The notes beneath the pieces were generated by a model. The model made no database searches and had not been told where the DNA came from. It saw only the letters and a program-made list of their open reading frames with translations. This document shows, piece after piece, positions 32,693 through 44,820 of a DNA stretch of 64,000 nucleotides. A program made the translations under genes and the position numbers. Source of the DNA: Portulaca oleracea (Eukaryota > Streptophyta > Magnoliopsida > Caryophyllales > Portulacaceae); NCBI GenBank assembly GCA_029582165.1, contig CM055892.1, positions 9,241,754-9,305,753 of the forward strand. Reading direction: 5' to 3'. Every line of letters starts with the position of its first letter. The stretch's first letter is position 1.

Positions 32693-34187
32693 CTAGTCTT
32701 GTTTCACCTTCTCTATGTCGCCAGTGGTCTCATGATCAATCTCCATGTGTTTAGGCTCATTTGGGTCCGTCTCTTTGTTTTTAGGCTTATAGGCTCGCTT
32801 ATGTGATTTCCGTGTCTCCACCCTCGGACCAAGCCGATCCTTTGCTGTCACCTTCGCACCGAGACGATCCTTTATCGTGGAACGAGGACCCAACCTCTCC
32901 CTCATGGATGTTCGACTTCGTAGCGCCTCTCCAGCACGGCCAGACTCGACAGCCATAATCAGCCACCCATGATATTCAGAGTTAGCGATCTCTGATACAT
33001 GTGCCTTTGATGAAGCCTTAATGGTTTGCCTTATTGCCCAATGCTTCAGCCAAGACTCTATCACCGAGCCACGAAGCTTCAATTGCTCGGGGGCTTCACA
33101 TAGTCACTCGGGGATGGTCTGTTTGCGGCTCATCTATCGCAATACCCGCTCCGGAAAGTAGAAAGTCATGTGTGTTAAGTCGGCGATACACACATAGGTG
33201 TTGCGATATTCACTAGTCACATATTCAGGAAAATGCCACCACTTGATCCACCACGCGATGTCACGAGGTTCCTTCAGAAAGGCGATCCATTCAGTTACCA
33301 ATCGGAGCTCGGTATATTTGCGCCTCCTTTGACAATAATTTGCAAGCGCCGAGGGTTTACGAGGATCTCCGATAAGGCCCAAATGCTCCATGAGCCATAT
33401 CTGCCCATAAAGTTGGCACGGGTTATGATTGCATACCAATTATTCTCCCAACTAACGAAAAAAATAATAAAAAAATATATATATAAAAAAACATTAGAAC
33501 CCGCCTAGATTTTGAAGGCACTAGGCAGATTTGAAGAAAAATGAGGAAAAGAGAGGAAGGAGGAAATACCTGAAGAAGTAGGGGACTCTCACGAAGCTCA
33601 TATTCCGGATGCGGATAGTCCAAACCCATCATAGTTTCCGCCGGCATCAATGGCACTGGATTAAAACCTCGAGCCATGTCTTCAACTATCTGAATTAGGC
33701 CTTCCGGCCCGGTTCTTCGCCCGCCATGATAGAAGCAAAATTCTCCAAGAAAGCATAATACGAGTGCTCGCACTTGTATCACTGGACCATATTTCAAAGT
33801 GCCAGTCGATTGAAAATATTCGACAATGGTTTGAAAATGTACCTTATCACCGAATAGTGCGCTTCCTATGACTCGGTTCGGAAGACATAGCAGCTCTTTG
33901 TACTGTTTGGTGTTGTCGGCAGTAGTTGGAGGTGATGTCGGCCGTGCGAAATGATTCGTCCCGAGAATAGACGACAACTCTTCGGGTATTGGACATAGCT
34001 CCTTCAAGGAAAAACGGAAAACATGCATCTTCGGATCCCAAAAAGCTCCTGCCGCTCGAATAAAGTCATGGTTGACTCTTGCTTGTCGGAGACTTAGCAA
34101 GCTCGTCAGGCTATATCTCCCAAGCTCTTTCTTCTCGTCTCTGGACAAAGTGCTCATCCAAGTAGCGAGCTTCTTCTCGAAGGCCAT
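32693..34187 (-). pseudogene. aORF2, unit 1
   Basis: ATG at 34187 (MAFEKKLATWMSTLSRDEKK). Exon 1 is 34187-33570, intron 33569-33401 (GT..AG, with a dyad-like sequence near 33492), exon 2 33400-32693. Exon 1 holds the DUF7745/PMD-like domain (FWDPKMHVFRFSLKELCPIP, YKELLCLPNRVIGSALFGDK, GEFCFYHGGRRTG). Exon 2 holds IWLMEHLGLIGDP, RLVTEWIAFLKEPRDIAWW, THMTFYFPERVLR and the basic tail with three (K)DRLG repeats, ending at 32693. It has TAG after ERVLR (Gln in other units) and a TGA just before the LCEAPEQLK part (Trp in B). Antisense to C2 with its own TATA box at 34278-34285. Role unknown. Confidence 0.75.
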
Positions 34188-34277
34188 GATAGGAGGGTTT
34201 TTTGTGATTTTAGGAGGCTCTTTTAGATGGAAGATGCAATTGAAGATGATGAGTGATATCCATGGCAAAGGATGAGG

Positions 34278-34512
34278 TATTTATACACCTTTATCCATGA
34301 TTAAAATGGAACAAATCGGCCACCAAGCAGTCACATGGCCGTTTCCATCATATCCCATGATTCAAGCCCTTCTTCAACGGCTAGCCAAAAAAAAAAAGAG
34401 AAAAAAATAATATAACCCGCCTGGGTTATATCTTCGGCAGGCCAACACACGCGACAGACCCACTGTGCCAATTTCTCACCACTTAAAACCCGCCTAGGTT
34501 TTAAGAGATCCA
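34278..34512 (-). promoter_or_regulatory. aORF2 promoter, unit 1
   Basis: TATAAATA (minus strand) at 34285-34278, about 90 bp before the ATG. Upstream dyads: TATAACCCGCCTGGGTTATA at 34411-34430, in which both arms changed together relative to the AAAACC type, and AAAACCCGCCTAGGTTTT at 34495-34512. Confidence 0.65.
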
Positions 34513-34886
34513 GGCCCAGCGCCTCGCTTCCGTGGCCCATCTGCATGAAGGCCACTCTTGGGCCTCTTTGTTTTGGTTAAAATTGGCCCATTCGTGTGTT
34601 TTTGATGTTCCGGGTTCTGTTATTGACCCAATGATGTTAGTTCTGAAATTTTGCTCGAGTAACTCCGACACTTAAGTTTTTATTTTGTTTTTGTTTTCTT
34701 TTCTTTTTGGGGAAGCGGGATTAATTGGAATTAATCCCATCATGTAGAAAATAATTCGAAATTGCATTAAATAAAAGCGTCAAAGTTGTGCATACACCAA
34801 GTTTCAGTCTTGCATAAAATAAAAATACATTACAAAGAGTCTCGAATAAAAGAAAAAAAAGAAGAGTCTTGCTTGCATAGAGGGGA
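34513..34886. other. Spacer between aORF2 promoter and PMD 3' end, unit 1
   Basis: Contains TTGGGCC sites and GCGGGATTAATTGGAATTAA, shared with B 12720-12740. No gene seen. Confidence 0.5.
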
Positions 34887-35801
34887 TCACCACAGGGAAC
34901 CGGAATCGCCGCTATCCTCCGTCAAGTTGCCCCCTGCATGTGAAGTTCCTGCGTTGGAAGTACCAGCCGTGCCAAGGTAGGTATCCCAGGAATAATAGTC
35001 AGGTCCAGGAGCAGTCTGCACAGGAGGAGATGGCCCGGTCAAGGGCATTTCCGAAGGATGCGCACTCGACGGCGAAGACACAGAGTGTTCCTGCTAAGCA
35101 GCTAGCCAGGAATGATCAGGAACCTACCATTTAGCAGATCGAGTAGGCCATACCGGACCAGTTCCATTAGCAGGGAAGGGCCAATCGGAAGAAGCAGATC
35201 CACCCAACCAAGAGTGTTGAGGCATAGACCACTCTTGGGAACCCATGGGCGATGAAGGACCCAACTCAGGAGCAGGGGTAGGCCATCCCGCAGAACCAGA
35301 ACCAAATGATGCAGCATCATAAGGTGTAGGACGTGAAGTAGCGTCATCCGCTAGGGCCTGACCACCAGGATACCCTTACGGATGCACCTGAGTCACGGTC
35401 CCTCACTACTATTCACGACCACGACGAGCAGAGTGCACTGAAGCTGGGGTATGACGCGAAGGAGGAGGCCGGTGGGTGGTGCTCAATTCAGAAGCGTCCT
35501 CCACCCAGTAAGAATGGGGCTGAGTATCACCACCATATCCAGTGCTGTGATGTGACCCTCCATGACCCAATGACTCCTCGAAGGACATATGAGCCATGTC
35601 CTCAGCCATGCTCGGAGGGCGGCGACTTTTTCTACCAGACCTACTACGATGGGATCCAGTGGAGTGTTGACCCTCGATCAGAATGTCTTTGCCCCGACCC
35701 TCTGGTACAGCTGCTAGAGGAGGACGAGAAGACCCCCCGATTTCCTCCCGAGATCGACCTCGAGTGGAATATTCCCCAACTGAAGAGCGACGTGGGGGTT
35801 C
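34887..35801 (-). pseudogene. PMD gene 3' fragment, unit 1
   Basis: Only part of the last exon is present: SSVGEYSTRGRSREEIGGSS, MAEDMAHMSFEESLGHGGSH, then the SGW/GPSWPMGS-type Trp/Pro repeats, WLAA-stop, and a further 64-codon frame (SSPSSAHPSEMPLTG..DSGSLW) to 34887. The 5' side is cut at the tandem junction (35801), where integrase sequence follows. No promoter of its own. Confidence 0.75.
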
Positions 35802-36461
35802 AGTGATAACGGGAGTCACTTTCGAAAGGAGATGGAGGTTTTGCTCACCAATTACAAAATTCAGCAGCATCGATCTTCATCTTACTGACCACAAACCAAC
35901 GGAGCTGTAGAAGAGACCAATAAAACGGTGGTGGGGATCATTAAGAAGATGGTCGTTACTTACAAGGATTGGCCTGACAAGTTAGCATTTGCCTTATGGG
36001 GATACCGAACCTCAATTCGAACTGCCACGGGAGCAACACCCTATTCATTAGTGTATGGGATGGAAGCAGTCCTGCTGATCGAGTTAGCGATCCCGTCATT
36101 ACGGATAGTGGTAGAAAGCCAATTGCCAGAAGCAGAATGGGCTAGGGCAAGGTTCCAAGAGTTAATGTTGATGGATGAAAGGCGATTAAGGGCGTTGCAT
36201 AATGTTCAGGTATACCAGAATAGGATCACTCGCGCCTTTAATAAAAAGATGAAAAGTCGTTCACTTCAAGCAGGTGATTTGGTGCTTAAGGAAATTAGGG
36301 CACCAATACAAGACCCAAGGGGAAAGTTCGCTCCTAATTGGAAAGGTCCTTATATGGTCAAGGAAATTTCGCCGGGAGGAGGAGCTCGACTTGCCACTAT
36401 GGATGGAGAAGATGTGATCCAACCAACAAATTTGGATCAGCTCAAGAGATATTATGCTTAA
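35802..36461 (+). pseudogene. Integrase C-terminal fragment, unit 2
   Basis: It starts in the integrase core at the second-Asp region and runs to LDQLKRYYA at 36461. An in-frame TGA lies at 35885 (LTDHK frame; TACCGG in U1 is TACTGA here, also in U3 and U4). The open part from 35928 reads KKMVVTYKDWPDKLAFALWG. Without a start or the first catalytic Asp it cannot be active. Confidence 0.8.
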
Positions 36462-36697
36462 TATAGCCAAGCAACTGGAAAACCAATTTTCAGACACATG
36501 GTTAATATTCAATCTACGCTCAGAAAAAGAAGGAAAGATAAAGTTTGCAAGGACACAATGATTGTAAACAATAATTCTTCTTTTATTAATAATTAAAATG
36601 CAAGTACACTGCTTGTAAATAAGAAAATACAAAAGGCGTAATTAAATAAAAGTTCATTCTAGCAAAGCAGTTCAGTTCCTTCACTTCAGTCCATCTT

Positions 36698-38190
36698 CTA
36701 GTCTTGTTTCACCTTCTCTATGTCGCCAATGGTCTCATGATCAATCTCCATGTGTTTAGGCTCATTTGGGTCCGTCTCTTTGTTTTTAGGCTTATAGGCT
36801 CGCTTATGTGATTTCCGTGTCTCCACCCTCGGACCAAGCCGATCCTTTGCTGTCACCTTCGCACCGAGACGATCCTTTATCGTGGAACGAGGACCCAACC
36901 TCTCCCTCATGGATGTTCGACTTCATAGCGCCTCTCCAGCACGGCCAGACTCGACAGCCGTAATCAGCCACCCATGATATTCAGAGTTAGCGATCTCTGA
37001 TACATGTGCCTTTGACGAAGCCTTAAGGGTCGGCCTTCTTGCCCAATACTTCAGCCAAGACTCTATCACCGAGCCACGAAGCTTCAATTGCTCGGGGGCT
37101 TCACATAGTCACTCGGGGATGGTCTGTTTGCGGCCCATCTGTCGCAATACCCGCTCCGGAAAGTAGAAAGTCATGTGTGTTAAGTCGGCGATACACACAT
37201 AGGTGTTGCGATATTCACTAGTCACATATTCAGGAACATGCCACCACTCGATCCACCACGCGATGTCACGAGGTTCCTTCAGAAAGGCGATCCATTCAGT
37301 TACCAATCGGAGCTCGATATATTTGCGCTTCCTTTGACAATAAGTGCAAGCGCCGAGGGGTTACGAGGATCTCCGATAAGGCCCAAATGCTCCATGAGCC
37401 ATATCTGCCCATAAAGTTGGCACGGGTTATGATTGCATACCAATTATTCTCCCAACTAACGAACAAATAATAAAAAAATATATATATAAAAAAACATTAG
37501 AACCCGCCTAGGTTTTGAAGGCACTAGGCAGATTTGAAGAAAAATGAGGAAAAGAGAGGAATGAGGAAATACCTGAAGAAGTAGGGGACTCCCACGAAGC
37601 TCCTATTCCGGATCCGGATAGTCCAAACCCATCATAGTTTCCGCCAGCATCAACGGCACTGGATTAAAACCTCGAGCCATGTCTTCAACTATCTGAATTA
37701 GGCCCGCCGGCCCAGTTCTTCGCCTGCCATGATAGAAGCGAAATTCTCCAAGAAGGCATAATACGAGTGCTCGCACTCGTATCACGGGACCATATTCCAA
37801 AGTGCCAGGCGATTGAAAATATTCGACAATAGTTTGAAAATGTACCTTATCACCGAATAGTGTGCTTCCTATGACTCGATTCGGAAGACATAACAGCTCT
37901 TTGTACTGTTTGGTGTTGTCAGCAGCAGTTGGAGGTGATGTCGGCCGTACGAAATGATTCGTCCCGAGAATAGAAGACAACTCTTCGGGTAGTGGACATA
38001 GCTCCTTCAAGGAAAAATGGAAAACATGCATCTTCGGATCCCAAAAAGCTCCTGCCGCTCGAATAAAGTCATGGTTGACTCTCGCTTGTCGGAGACTCTG
38101 CAATCTCGTCAGGCTATATCTCCCGAGCTCTTTCTTCTCGTCTCTGGACAAAGTGCTCATCCAAGTAGCGAGCTTCTTCTCGAAGGCCAT
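36698..38190 (-). pseudogene. aORF2, unit 2
   Basis: ATG at 38190; exon 1 38190-37573, intron 37572-37405, exon 2 37404-36698. Exon 1 is open, as in U1. Exon 2 has the same TGA before LCEAPEQLK as the other units, and a short deletion near 37342 shifts the frame (TTTGCAAGC reduced to GTGCAAGC). The promoter is deleted: sequence jumps from GATATCCAT to TGCATGAAGG near 38269, removing the TATA box and both dyads. Confidence 0.75.
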
Positions 38191-38612
38191 GATAGGAGGG
38201 TTTTTTGTGATTTTAGGTGGCTCTTTTAGATGGAAGATGCAATTGAAGATGATGAGTGATATCCATATGCATGAAGGCCACTCTTGGGCCTCTTTGTTTT
38301 GGTTTAAATTGGCCCATTCGTGTATTTTTGATGTTCCGGGTTCTGTTATCGACCCAATGATGTTAGTTCTGAAATTTTGCTCGAGTAACTCCGACACTTA
38401 AGTTTTTATTTTGTTTTTGTTTTCTTTTCTTTTTGGGGAAGCGGGATTAATTGGAATTAATCCCATCATGTAGAAAATAATTCGAAATTGCATTAAATAA
38501 AATTGTCAAAGTTGTGCATACACCAAGTTTCAGCCTTGCATAAAATAAAAATACATTACAAAGAGTCTCGAATAAAAGAAAAAAAAGAAGAGTCTTGCTT
38601 GCAAAAAAGGGA
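38191..38612. other. Spacer upstream of aORF2, unit 2 (promoter lost)
   Basis: Shorter than in the other units by roughly 280 bp. The TATA box and both dyads are missing. Confidence 0.6.
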
Positions 38613-39527
38613 TCACCACAGGGAACCGGAATCGCCGCTATCCTCCGCCAAGTTGCCCCCTGCATGTGAAGTTCCTGCGTTGGAAGTACCAGCCGTGCCA
38701 AGGTAGGTATTCCAGGAGTAATAGTCTGGTCCAGGAGCAGTCTGCACAGGAGGAGATGGCCCGGTCAAGGGCATTTCCGAAGGATGCACACTCGACGGCG
38801 AAGACACAGAGTGTTCCTGCTAAGCAGCTAGCCAGGAATGTTCAGGAACCTGCCATTTAGTAGATGGAGTAGGCCATACCGGACCAGTTCCATTAGCAGG
38901 GAAGGGCCAATCGGAAGAAGCAGATCCACCCAGCCAAGAGTGTTGAGGCATAGACCACTCTTGGGAACACATGGGCCATGAAGGACCCAACTCAGGAGCA
39001 GGGGTAGGCCATCCCGCAGAATCAAAACCAAATAATGCAACATCATAAGGTGTAGGACGTGAAGTAGCGTCATCCGCTAGGGCCTAACCACCAGGATACC
39101 CTTACGGATGCACCTGAGTCACGGTCCCTCACTACTATTCATGACCACGACGAGCAGAGTGCACTGAAGCTGGGGTATGACGCGAAGGAGGAGGCCGGTG
39201 GGTGGTGCTCAATTCAGAAGCGTCCTCGACCGAGTAAGAATGGGGCTGAGTATCACCACCATATCCAGTGCTGTGATGTGACCCTCCATGACCCAATGAC
39301 TCCTCGAAGGACATCTGAGCCATGTCCTCAGCCATGCTAGGAGGGCGGCAACTTTTTCTACCAGACCTGCTACGATGGGATCTAGTGGAGTGTTGACCCT
39401 CGATCAGAATGTCTTTGCCCCGACCCTCTGGTACAGCTGCTAGAGGAGGACAAGAAGACCCCCCGATTTCCTCCCGAGATCGACCTCGAGTGGAATATTC
39501 CCCAACTGAAGAGCGACGTGGGGGTTC
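38613..39527 (-). pseudogene. PMD gene 3' fragment, unit 2
   Basis: Same segment as in unit 1 (SSVGEYSTRGRSREEIGGSS to DSGSLW), with WLAA-stop in the same place and a TAG in the middle (at about 39087, after the frame that gives GYPG in U4). Cut at the junction 39527. Confidence 0.75.
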
Positions 39528-40187
39528 AGTGATAACGGGAGTCACTTTCGAAAGGAGATGGAGGTTTTGCTCACCAATTACAAAATTCAGCAGCATCGAT
39601 CTTCATCTTACTGACCAAAAACCAACGGAGCTGTAGAAGAGACCAATAAAACGGTGGTGGGGATCATTAAGAAGATGGTCGTTACTTACAAGGATTGGCC
39701 TGACAAGTTAGAATTTGCCTTATGGGGATACCGAACCTCAATTCGAACTGCCACGGGAGCAACACCCTATTCATTAGTGTATGGGATGGAAGCAGTCCTG
39801 CTGATTGAGTTAGCGATCCCGTCATTACGGATAGTGGTAGAAAGCCAATTGCCAGAAGCAGAATGGGCTAGGGCAAGGTTCCAAGAGTTAATGTTGATGG
39901 ATGAAAGGCGATTAAGGGCGTTGCATAATGTTCAGGTATACCAGAATAGGATCACTCGCGCCTTTAATAAAAAGATGAAAAGTCGTTCACTTCAAGCAGG
40001 TGATTTGGTGCTTAAGGAAATTAGGGAACCAATACAAGACCCAAGGGGAAAGTTCGCACCTAATTGGAAAGGTCCTTATATGGTCAAGGAAATTTTGCCG
40101 GGAGGAGCAACTCGACTTGCCACTATGGATGGAGAAGATGTGATCCAACCAACAAATTTGGATTAGCTCAAGAGATATTATGCTTAA
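39528..40187 (+). pseudogene. Integrase C-terminal fragment, unit 3
   Basis: Same as unit 2, with TGA near 39611 and an extra TAG at 40164-40166 (LDQ changed to LD-stop, a CAG to TAG change), 7 codons before the usual end. Confidence 0.8.
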
Positions 40188-40423
40188 TATAGCCAAGCAA
40201 CTGGAAAACCAATTTTCAGACACTTGGTTAATATTCAATCTACGCTCAGAAAAAGAAGGAAAGATAAAGTTTGCAAGGACACAATGATTGTAAACAATAA
40301 TTCTTCTTTTATTAATAATTAAAATGCAAGTACACTGCTTGTAAATAAGAAAATTCAAAAAGCGTTATTAAATAAAAGTTTATTCTAGCAAAGCAGTTCA
40401 GTTCCTTCACTTCAGTCCATCTT

Positions 40424-41919
40424 CTAGTCTTGTTTCACCTTCTCTATGTCGCCAATGGTCTCATGATCAATCTCCATGTGTTTAGGCTCATTTGGGTCCG
40501 TCTCTTTGTTTTTAGGCTTATAGGCTCGCTTATGTGATTTCCGTGTCTCCACCCTCGGACCAAGCCGATCCTTTGCTGTCACCTTCGCACCGAGACGATC
40601 CTTTATCATGGAACGAGGACCCAACCTCTCCCTCATGGATGTTCGACTTCGTAGCGCCTCTCCAGCACGGCGAGACTCGATAGCCGTAATCAGCCACTCA
40701 TGATATTCAGAGTTAGCGATCTCTGATACATGTGCCTTTACCGAAGCCTTAAGGGTCGGCCTTCTTGCCCAATACTTCAGCCAAGACTCTATCACCGAGC
40801 CACGAAGCTTCAATTGCTCGGGGGCTTCACATAGTCACTCTGGGATGGTCTGTTTGCGGCCCATCTGTCGCAATACCCGCTCCGGAAAGTTGAAAGTCAT
40901 GTGTGTTAAGTCGGCGATACACACATAGGTGTTGCGATAATCACTAGTCACATATTCAGGAACATGCCACCACTCGATCCACCACGCGATGTCACGAGGT
41001 TCCTTCAGAAAGGCGATCCATTCAGTTACCAATCGGAGCTCGGTATATTTGCGCCTCCTTTGACAATAATTTGCAAGCGCCGTGGGGTTACGAGGATCTC
41101 CGGTAAGGCCCAAATGCTCCATGAGCCATATCTGCCCATAAAGTTGGCACGGTTTATGATTGCATACCAATTTTCTCCCAACTATCAAAAAAAATAAAAA
41201 AAATATATATATATATAAAAACATTAGAACCCGCCTAGGTTTTGAAGGCACTAGGCAGATTTGAAGAAAAATGAGGAAAAGAGAGGAAGGAGGAAATGTA
41301 CCTGAAGAAGTAGGGGACTCCCACGAAGCTCATATTCCGGATCCGGATTGTCCAAACCCATCATAGTTTCCGCCAGCATCAACGGCACTGGATTAAAACC
41401 TCGAGCCATGTCTTCAACTATCTGAATTAGGCCCGCCGGCCCGGTTCTTCGCCCGCCATGATAGAAGCAAAATTCTCCAAGAAGGCATAATACGAGTGCT
41501 CGCACTCGTATCACGGGACCATATTCCAAAGTGCCAGGCGATTGAAAATATTCGACAATGGTTTGAAAATGTACCTTATCACCGAATAGTGCGCTTCCTA
41601 TGACTCGGTTCGGAAGACATAGCAGCTCTTTTTACTGTTTGCTGTTGTCGGCAGCAGTTGGAGGTGATGTCGGCCGTGCGAAATGATTCGTCCCGAGAAT
41701 AGACGACCACTCTCCGGGTAGTGGACATAGCTCCTTCAAGGAAAAACGGAAAACATGCATCTTCGGATCCCAAAAAGCTCCTGCCGCTCGAATAAAGTCA
41801 TGGTTGACTCTCGCTTGTCGAAGACTTAGCAATCTCGTCAGGCTATATCTCCCGAGCTCTTTCTTCTCGTCTCTTGACAAAGTGCTCATCCAAGTAGCGA
41901 GCTTCTTCTCGAAGGCCAT
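40424..41919 (-). pseudogene. aORF2, unit 3
   Basis: ATG at 41919; exon 1 41919-41302, intron 41301-41132 (donor GTACAT), exon 2 41131-40424. A stop after ADNSKQ (near 41633) interrupts exon 1; the TGA before LCEAPEQLK is shared with the other units. The exon 2 frame RKLVCNHKPCQLYGQIWLME crosses the intron end and is not the protein start. Confidence 0.75.
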
Positions 41920-42009
41920 GATAGGAGGGTTTTTTGTGATTTTAGGAGGCTCTTTTAGATGGAAGATGCAATTGAAGATGATGAATGATATCCATGGCAA
42001 AGGATGAGG

Positions 42010-42240
42010 TATTTATACACCTTTATCCATGATTAAAATGGAACAAATCGGCCACCAAGCAGTCACATGGCCGTTTCCATCATATCCCATGATTCAAGCC
42101 CTTCTTCAACGGCTAGCCAAAAAAAAAAGAGAAAAAAATAATATAACCCGCCTGGGTTATATCTTCGGCAGGCCAACACACGCGCGCGACAGCCAGCCCA
42201 GGCCAGCTCTCCAGCCGCTTAAAACCCGCCTAGGTTTTAA
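42010..42240 (-). promoter_or_regulatory. aORF2 promoter, unit 3
   Basis: TATAAATA at 42017-42010; dyads TATAACCCGCCTGGGTTATA near 42143 and AAAACCCGCCTAGGTTTT near 42222, the latter with arms extended by CGCTT/AAGCG. Confidence 0.65.
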
Positions 42241-42355
42241 GCGATCCAGGCCCAGCGCCTCGCTTCCGTGGCCCATCTGCATGAAACAATTACTTAGAGG
42301 TACCCTAACTTCTGAAGAAACAATTTTGGTTTAAATTAGCCCATTCGTGTATTTT

Positions 42356-42714
42356 CAAATAATTACTTAGAGGTACCCTAACTTCTGAAGAAACAATTTT
42401 TTGGTACCCTAACTTTTCAAAACTAATTTTTAGGTACCACAACTTTTAGGATTAGAAATTACTAGGTGAATTTCCGGCAAAACTCCGATTGATTCAAATC
42501 ATTTTCGTCCACGAAAACAAAGGGCATTTTCATCCACAAAAATAGTTAATCAATTTCCCGCCTAAAACTCACCGTTGAATTCAAATAATTGGCCAAAAAT
42601 TCACCTAATTATTTCTAATTCTAAAAGTTAGGGTACCCCAAAATTAGTTTTTAAAAATTGGGGTACCAGAAAAACATTTCACCAAAAGTTAGGGTACCCC
42701 TAAGTAATTTTTTG
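42356..42714. mobile_element. MITE (Mutator-like) in unit 3
   Basis: 359 bp with ~27-bp inverted ends, CAAATAATTACTTAGAGGTA.. matching the complement of ..GTACCCCTAAGTAATTTTTTG, flanked by the 9-bp duplication GTGTATTTT (42347-42355 and 42715-42723). TIR length and 9-bp TSD fit a MULE-derived MITE. No coding capacity. It is absent from U1, U2 and U4, so it inserted after the amplification. A second copy of its left end (42284-42327) lies just upstream. Confidence 0.85.
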
Positions 42715-42723
42715 GTGTATTTT

Positions 42724-43009
42724 TGATGTTCCGGGTTCTGTTATCGACCCAATGATGTTAGTTCTGAAATTTTGCTCGAGTAACTCCGACACTTAAGTTT
42801 TTGTTTTGTTTTTGTTTTCTTTTCTTTTTGGGGAAGCGGGATTAATTGGAATTAATCCCATCATGTAGAAAATAATTCGAAATTGCATTAAATAAAAGCG
42901 TCAAAGTTGTGCATACACCAAGTTTCAATCTTGCATAAAATAAAAATACATTACAAAGAGTCTCGAATAAAAGAAAAAAAAAAGAAGAATCTTGCTTGCA
43001 TAAAGGGGA
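42724..43009. other. Spacer upstream of aORF2, unit 3
   Basis: As in unit 1, downstream of the MITE. No gene seen. Confidence 0.5.
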
Positions 43010-43924
43010 TCACCACAGGGAACCGGAATCGCCGTTATCCTCCGCCAAGTTGCCCCCTGCATGTGAAGTTCCTGCGTTGGAAGTACCAGCCGTGCCAAGG
43101 TAGGTATCCCAAGAGTAATAGTCAGGTCCAGGAGCAGTCTGCACAGGAGGAGATGGCCCGGTCAAGGGCATTTCCGAAGGATGCACACTCGACGGCGAAG
43201 ACACAGAGTGTTCCTGCTAAGCAGCCAGCCAGGAATGATCAGGAACCTGCCATCTAGCAGATGGAGTAGGCCATACCGGACCAGTTCCATTAGCAGGGAC
43301 GGGCCAATCGGAAGAATAAGATCCACCCAGCCAAGAGTGTTGAGGCATAGACCACTCTTGGGAACCCATGGGCCATGACGGACCCAACTCAGGAGCAGGG
43401 GTAGGCCATCCTGCAGAACCAGAACCAAAAGATGCAGCATCATAAGGTGCAGGACGTGAAGTAGCGTCATCCGCTAGGGCCTGACGACCAGGATACCCTA
43501 CCGATGCACCTGAGTCACGGTCCCTCACTACTATTTCACGACCACGACGAGCAGAGCGCACTGAAGCCGGGGTATGAAGCGAAGATGGAGGCCGGTGGGT
43601 GGCGCTCAATTCAGAAGCGTCCTCCACCCAGTAAGAATGGGACTGAGTATCACCACCATATCCAGTGCTATGATGTGACCCTCCATGACCCAATGACTCC
43701 TCCAAGGACATCTGAGCCATGTCCTCAGCCATGCTCGGAGGGCGGCGACTTTTTCTACCAGACCTGCTACGATGGGATCCAGTGGAGTGTTGACCCTCGA
43801 TCAGAATGTCTTTGCCCCGACCCTCTGGTACAGCTGCTAGAGGAGGACGAGAAGACCCCCCGATTTCCTCCCGAGATCGACCTCGAGTGGAATATTCCCC
43901 AACTGAAGAGCGACGTGGGGGTTC
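43010..43924 (-). pseudogene. PMD gene 3' fragment, unit 3
   Basis: The longest uninterrupted copy of this exon part: an open frame from the junction to WLAA-stop near 43220 (over 230 codons), followed by the 64-codon frame to 43010. Visible features: Ser/Arg-rich HRSRSGRKSRRPPSM, acidic DYxxE-free linker, and Trp/Pro repeats SAGWPTPAPELGPSWPMGSQ. Confidence 0.75.
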
Positions 43925-44584
43925 AGTGATAACGGGAGTCACTTTCGAAAGGAGATGGAGGTTTTGTTCACCAATTACTAAATTCAGCAGCATCGATCTT
44001 CATCTTACTGACCACAAACCAACGGAGCTGTAGAAGAGACCAATAAAACGGTGGTGGGGATCATTAAGAAGATGGTCGTTACTTACAAGGATTGGCCTGA
44101 CAAGTTAGCATTTGCCTTATGGGGATACTGAACCTCAATTCGAACTGCCACGGGAGCAACACCCTATTCATTAGTGTATGGGATGGAAGTAGTCCTGCTG
44201 ATCGAGTTAGCAATCACGTCATTACGGATAGTGGTAGAAAGCCAATTGCCAGAAGCAGAATGGGCTAGGGCAAGGTTCGAGGAGTTAATGTTGATGGATG
44301 AAAGGCGATTAAGGGCGTTGCATAATGTTCAGGTATACCAGAATAGGATCACTCGCGCCTTTAATAAAAAGATGAAAAGTCGTTCACTTCAAGCAGGTGA
44401 TTTGGTGCTTAAGGAAATTAGGGCACCAATACAAGACCCAAGGGGAAAGTTCGCACCTAATTGGAAAGGTCCTTATATGGTCAAGGAAATTTTGCCGGGA
44501 GGAGCAACTCGACTTGCCACTATGGATGGAGAAGATGTGATCCAACCAACAAATTTGGATCAGCTCAAGAGATATTATGCTTAA
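43925..44584 (+). pseudogene. Integrase C-terminal fragment, unit 4
   Basis: Same segment as in unit 2, with the shared TGA and a further TGA near 44129 (CGA to TGA in the YRTSIR region). The last open part is 44174-44584. Confidence 0.8.
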
Positions 44585-44820
44585 TATAGCCAAGCAACTG
44601 GAAAACCAATTTTCAGACACTTGGTTAATATTCAATCTGCGCTCAGAAAAAGAAGGAAAGATAAAGTTTGCAAGGACACAATGATTGTAAACAATAATTC
44701 TTCTTTTATTAATAATTAAAATGCAAGTACACTGCTTGTAAATAAGAAAATTCAAAAGGCGTAATTAAATAAAAGTTTATTCTAGCAAAGCAGTTCAGTT
44801 CCTTCACTTCCGTCCATCTT

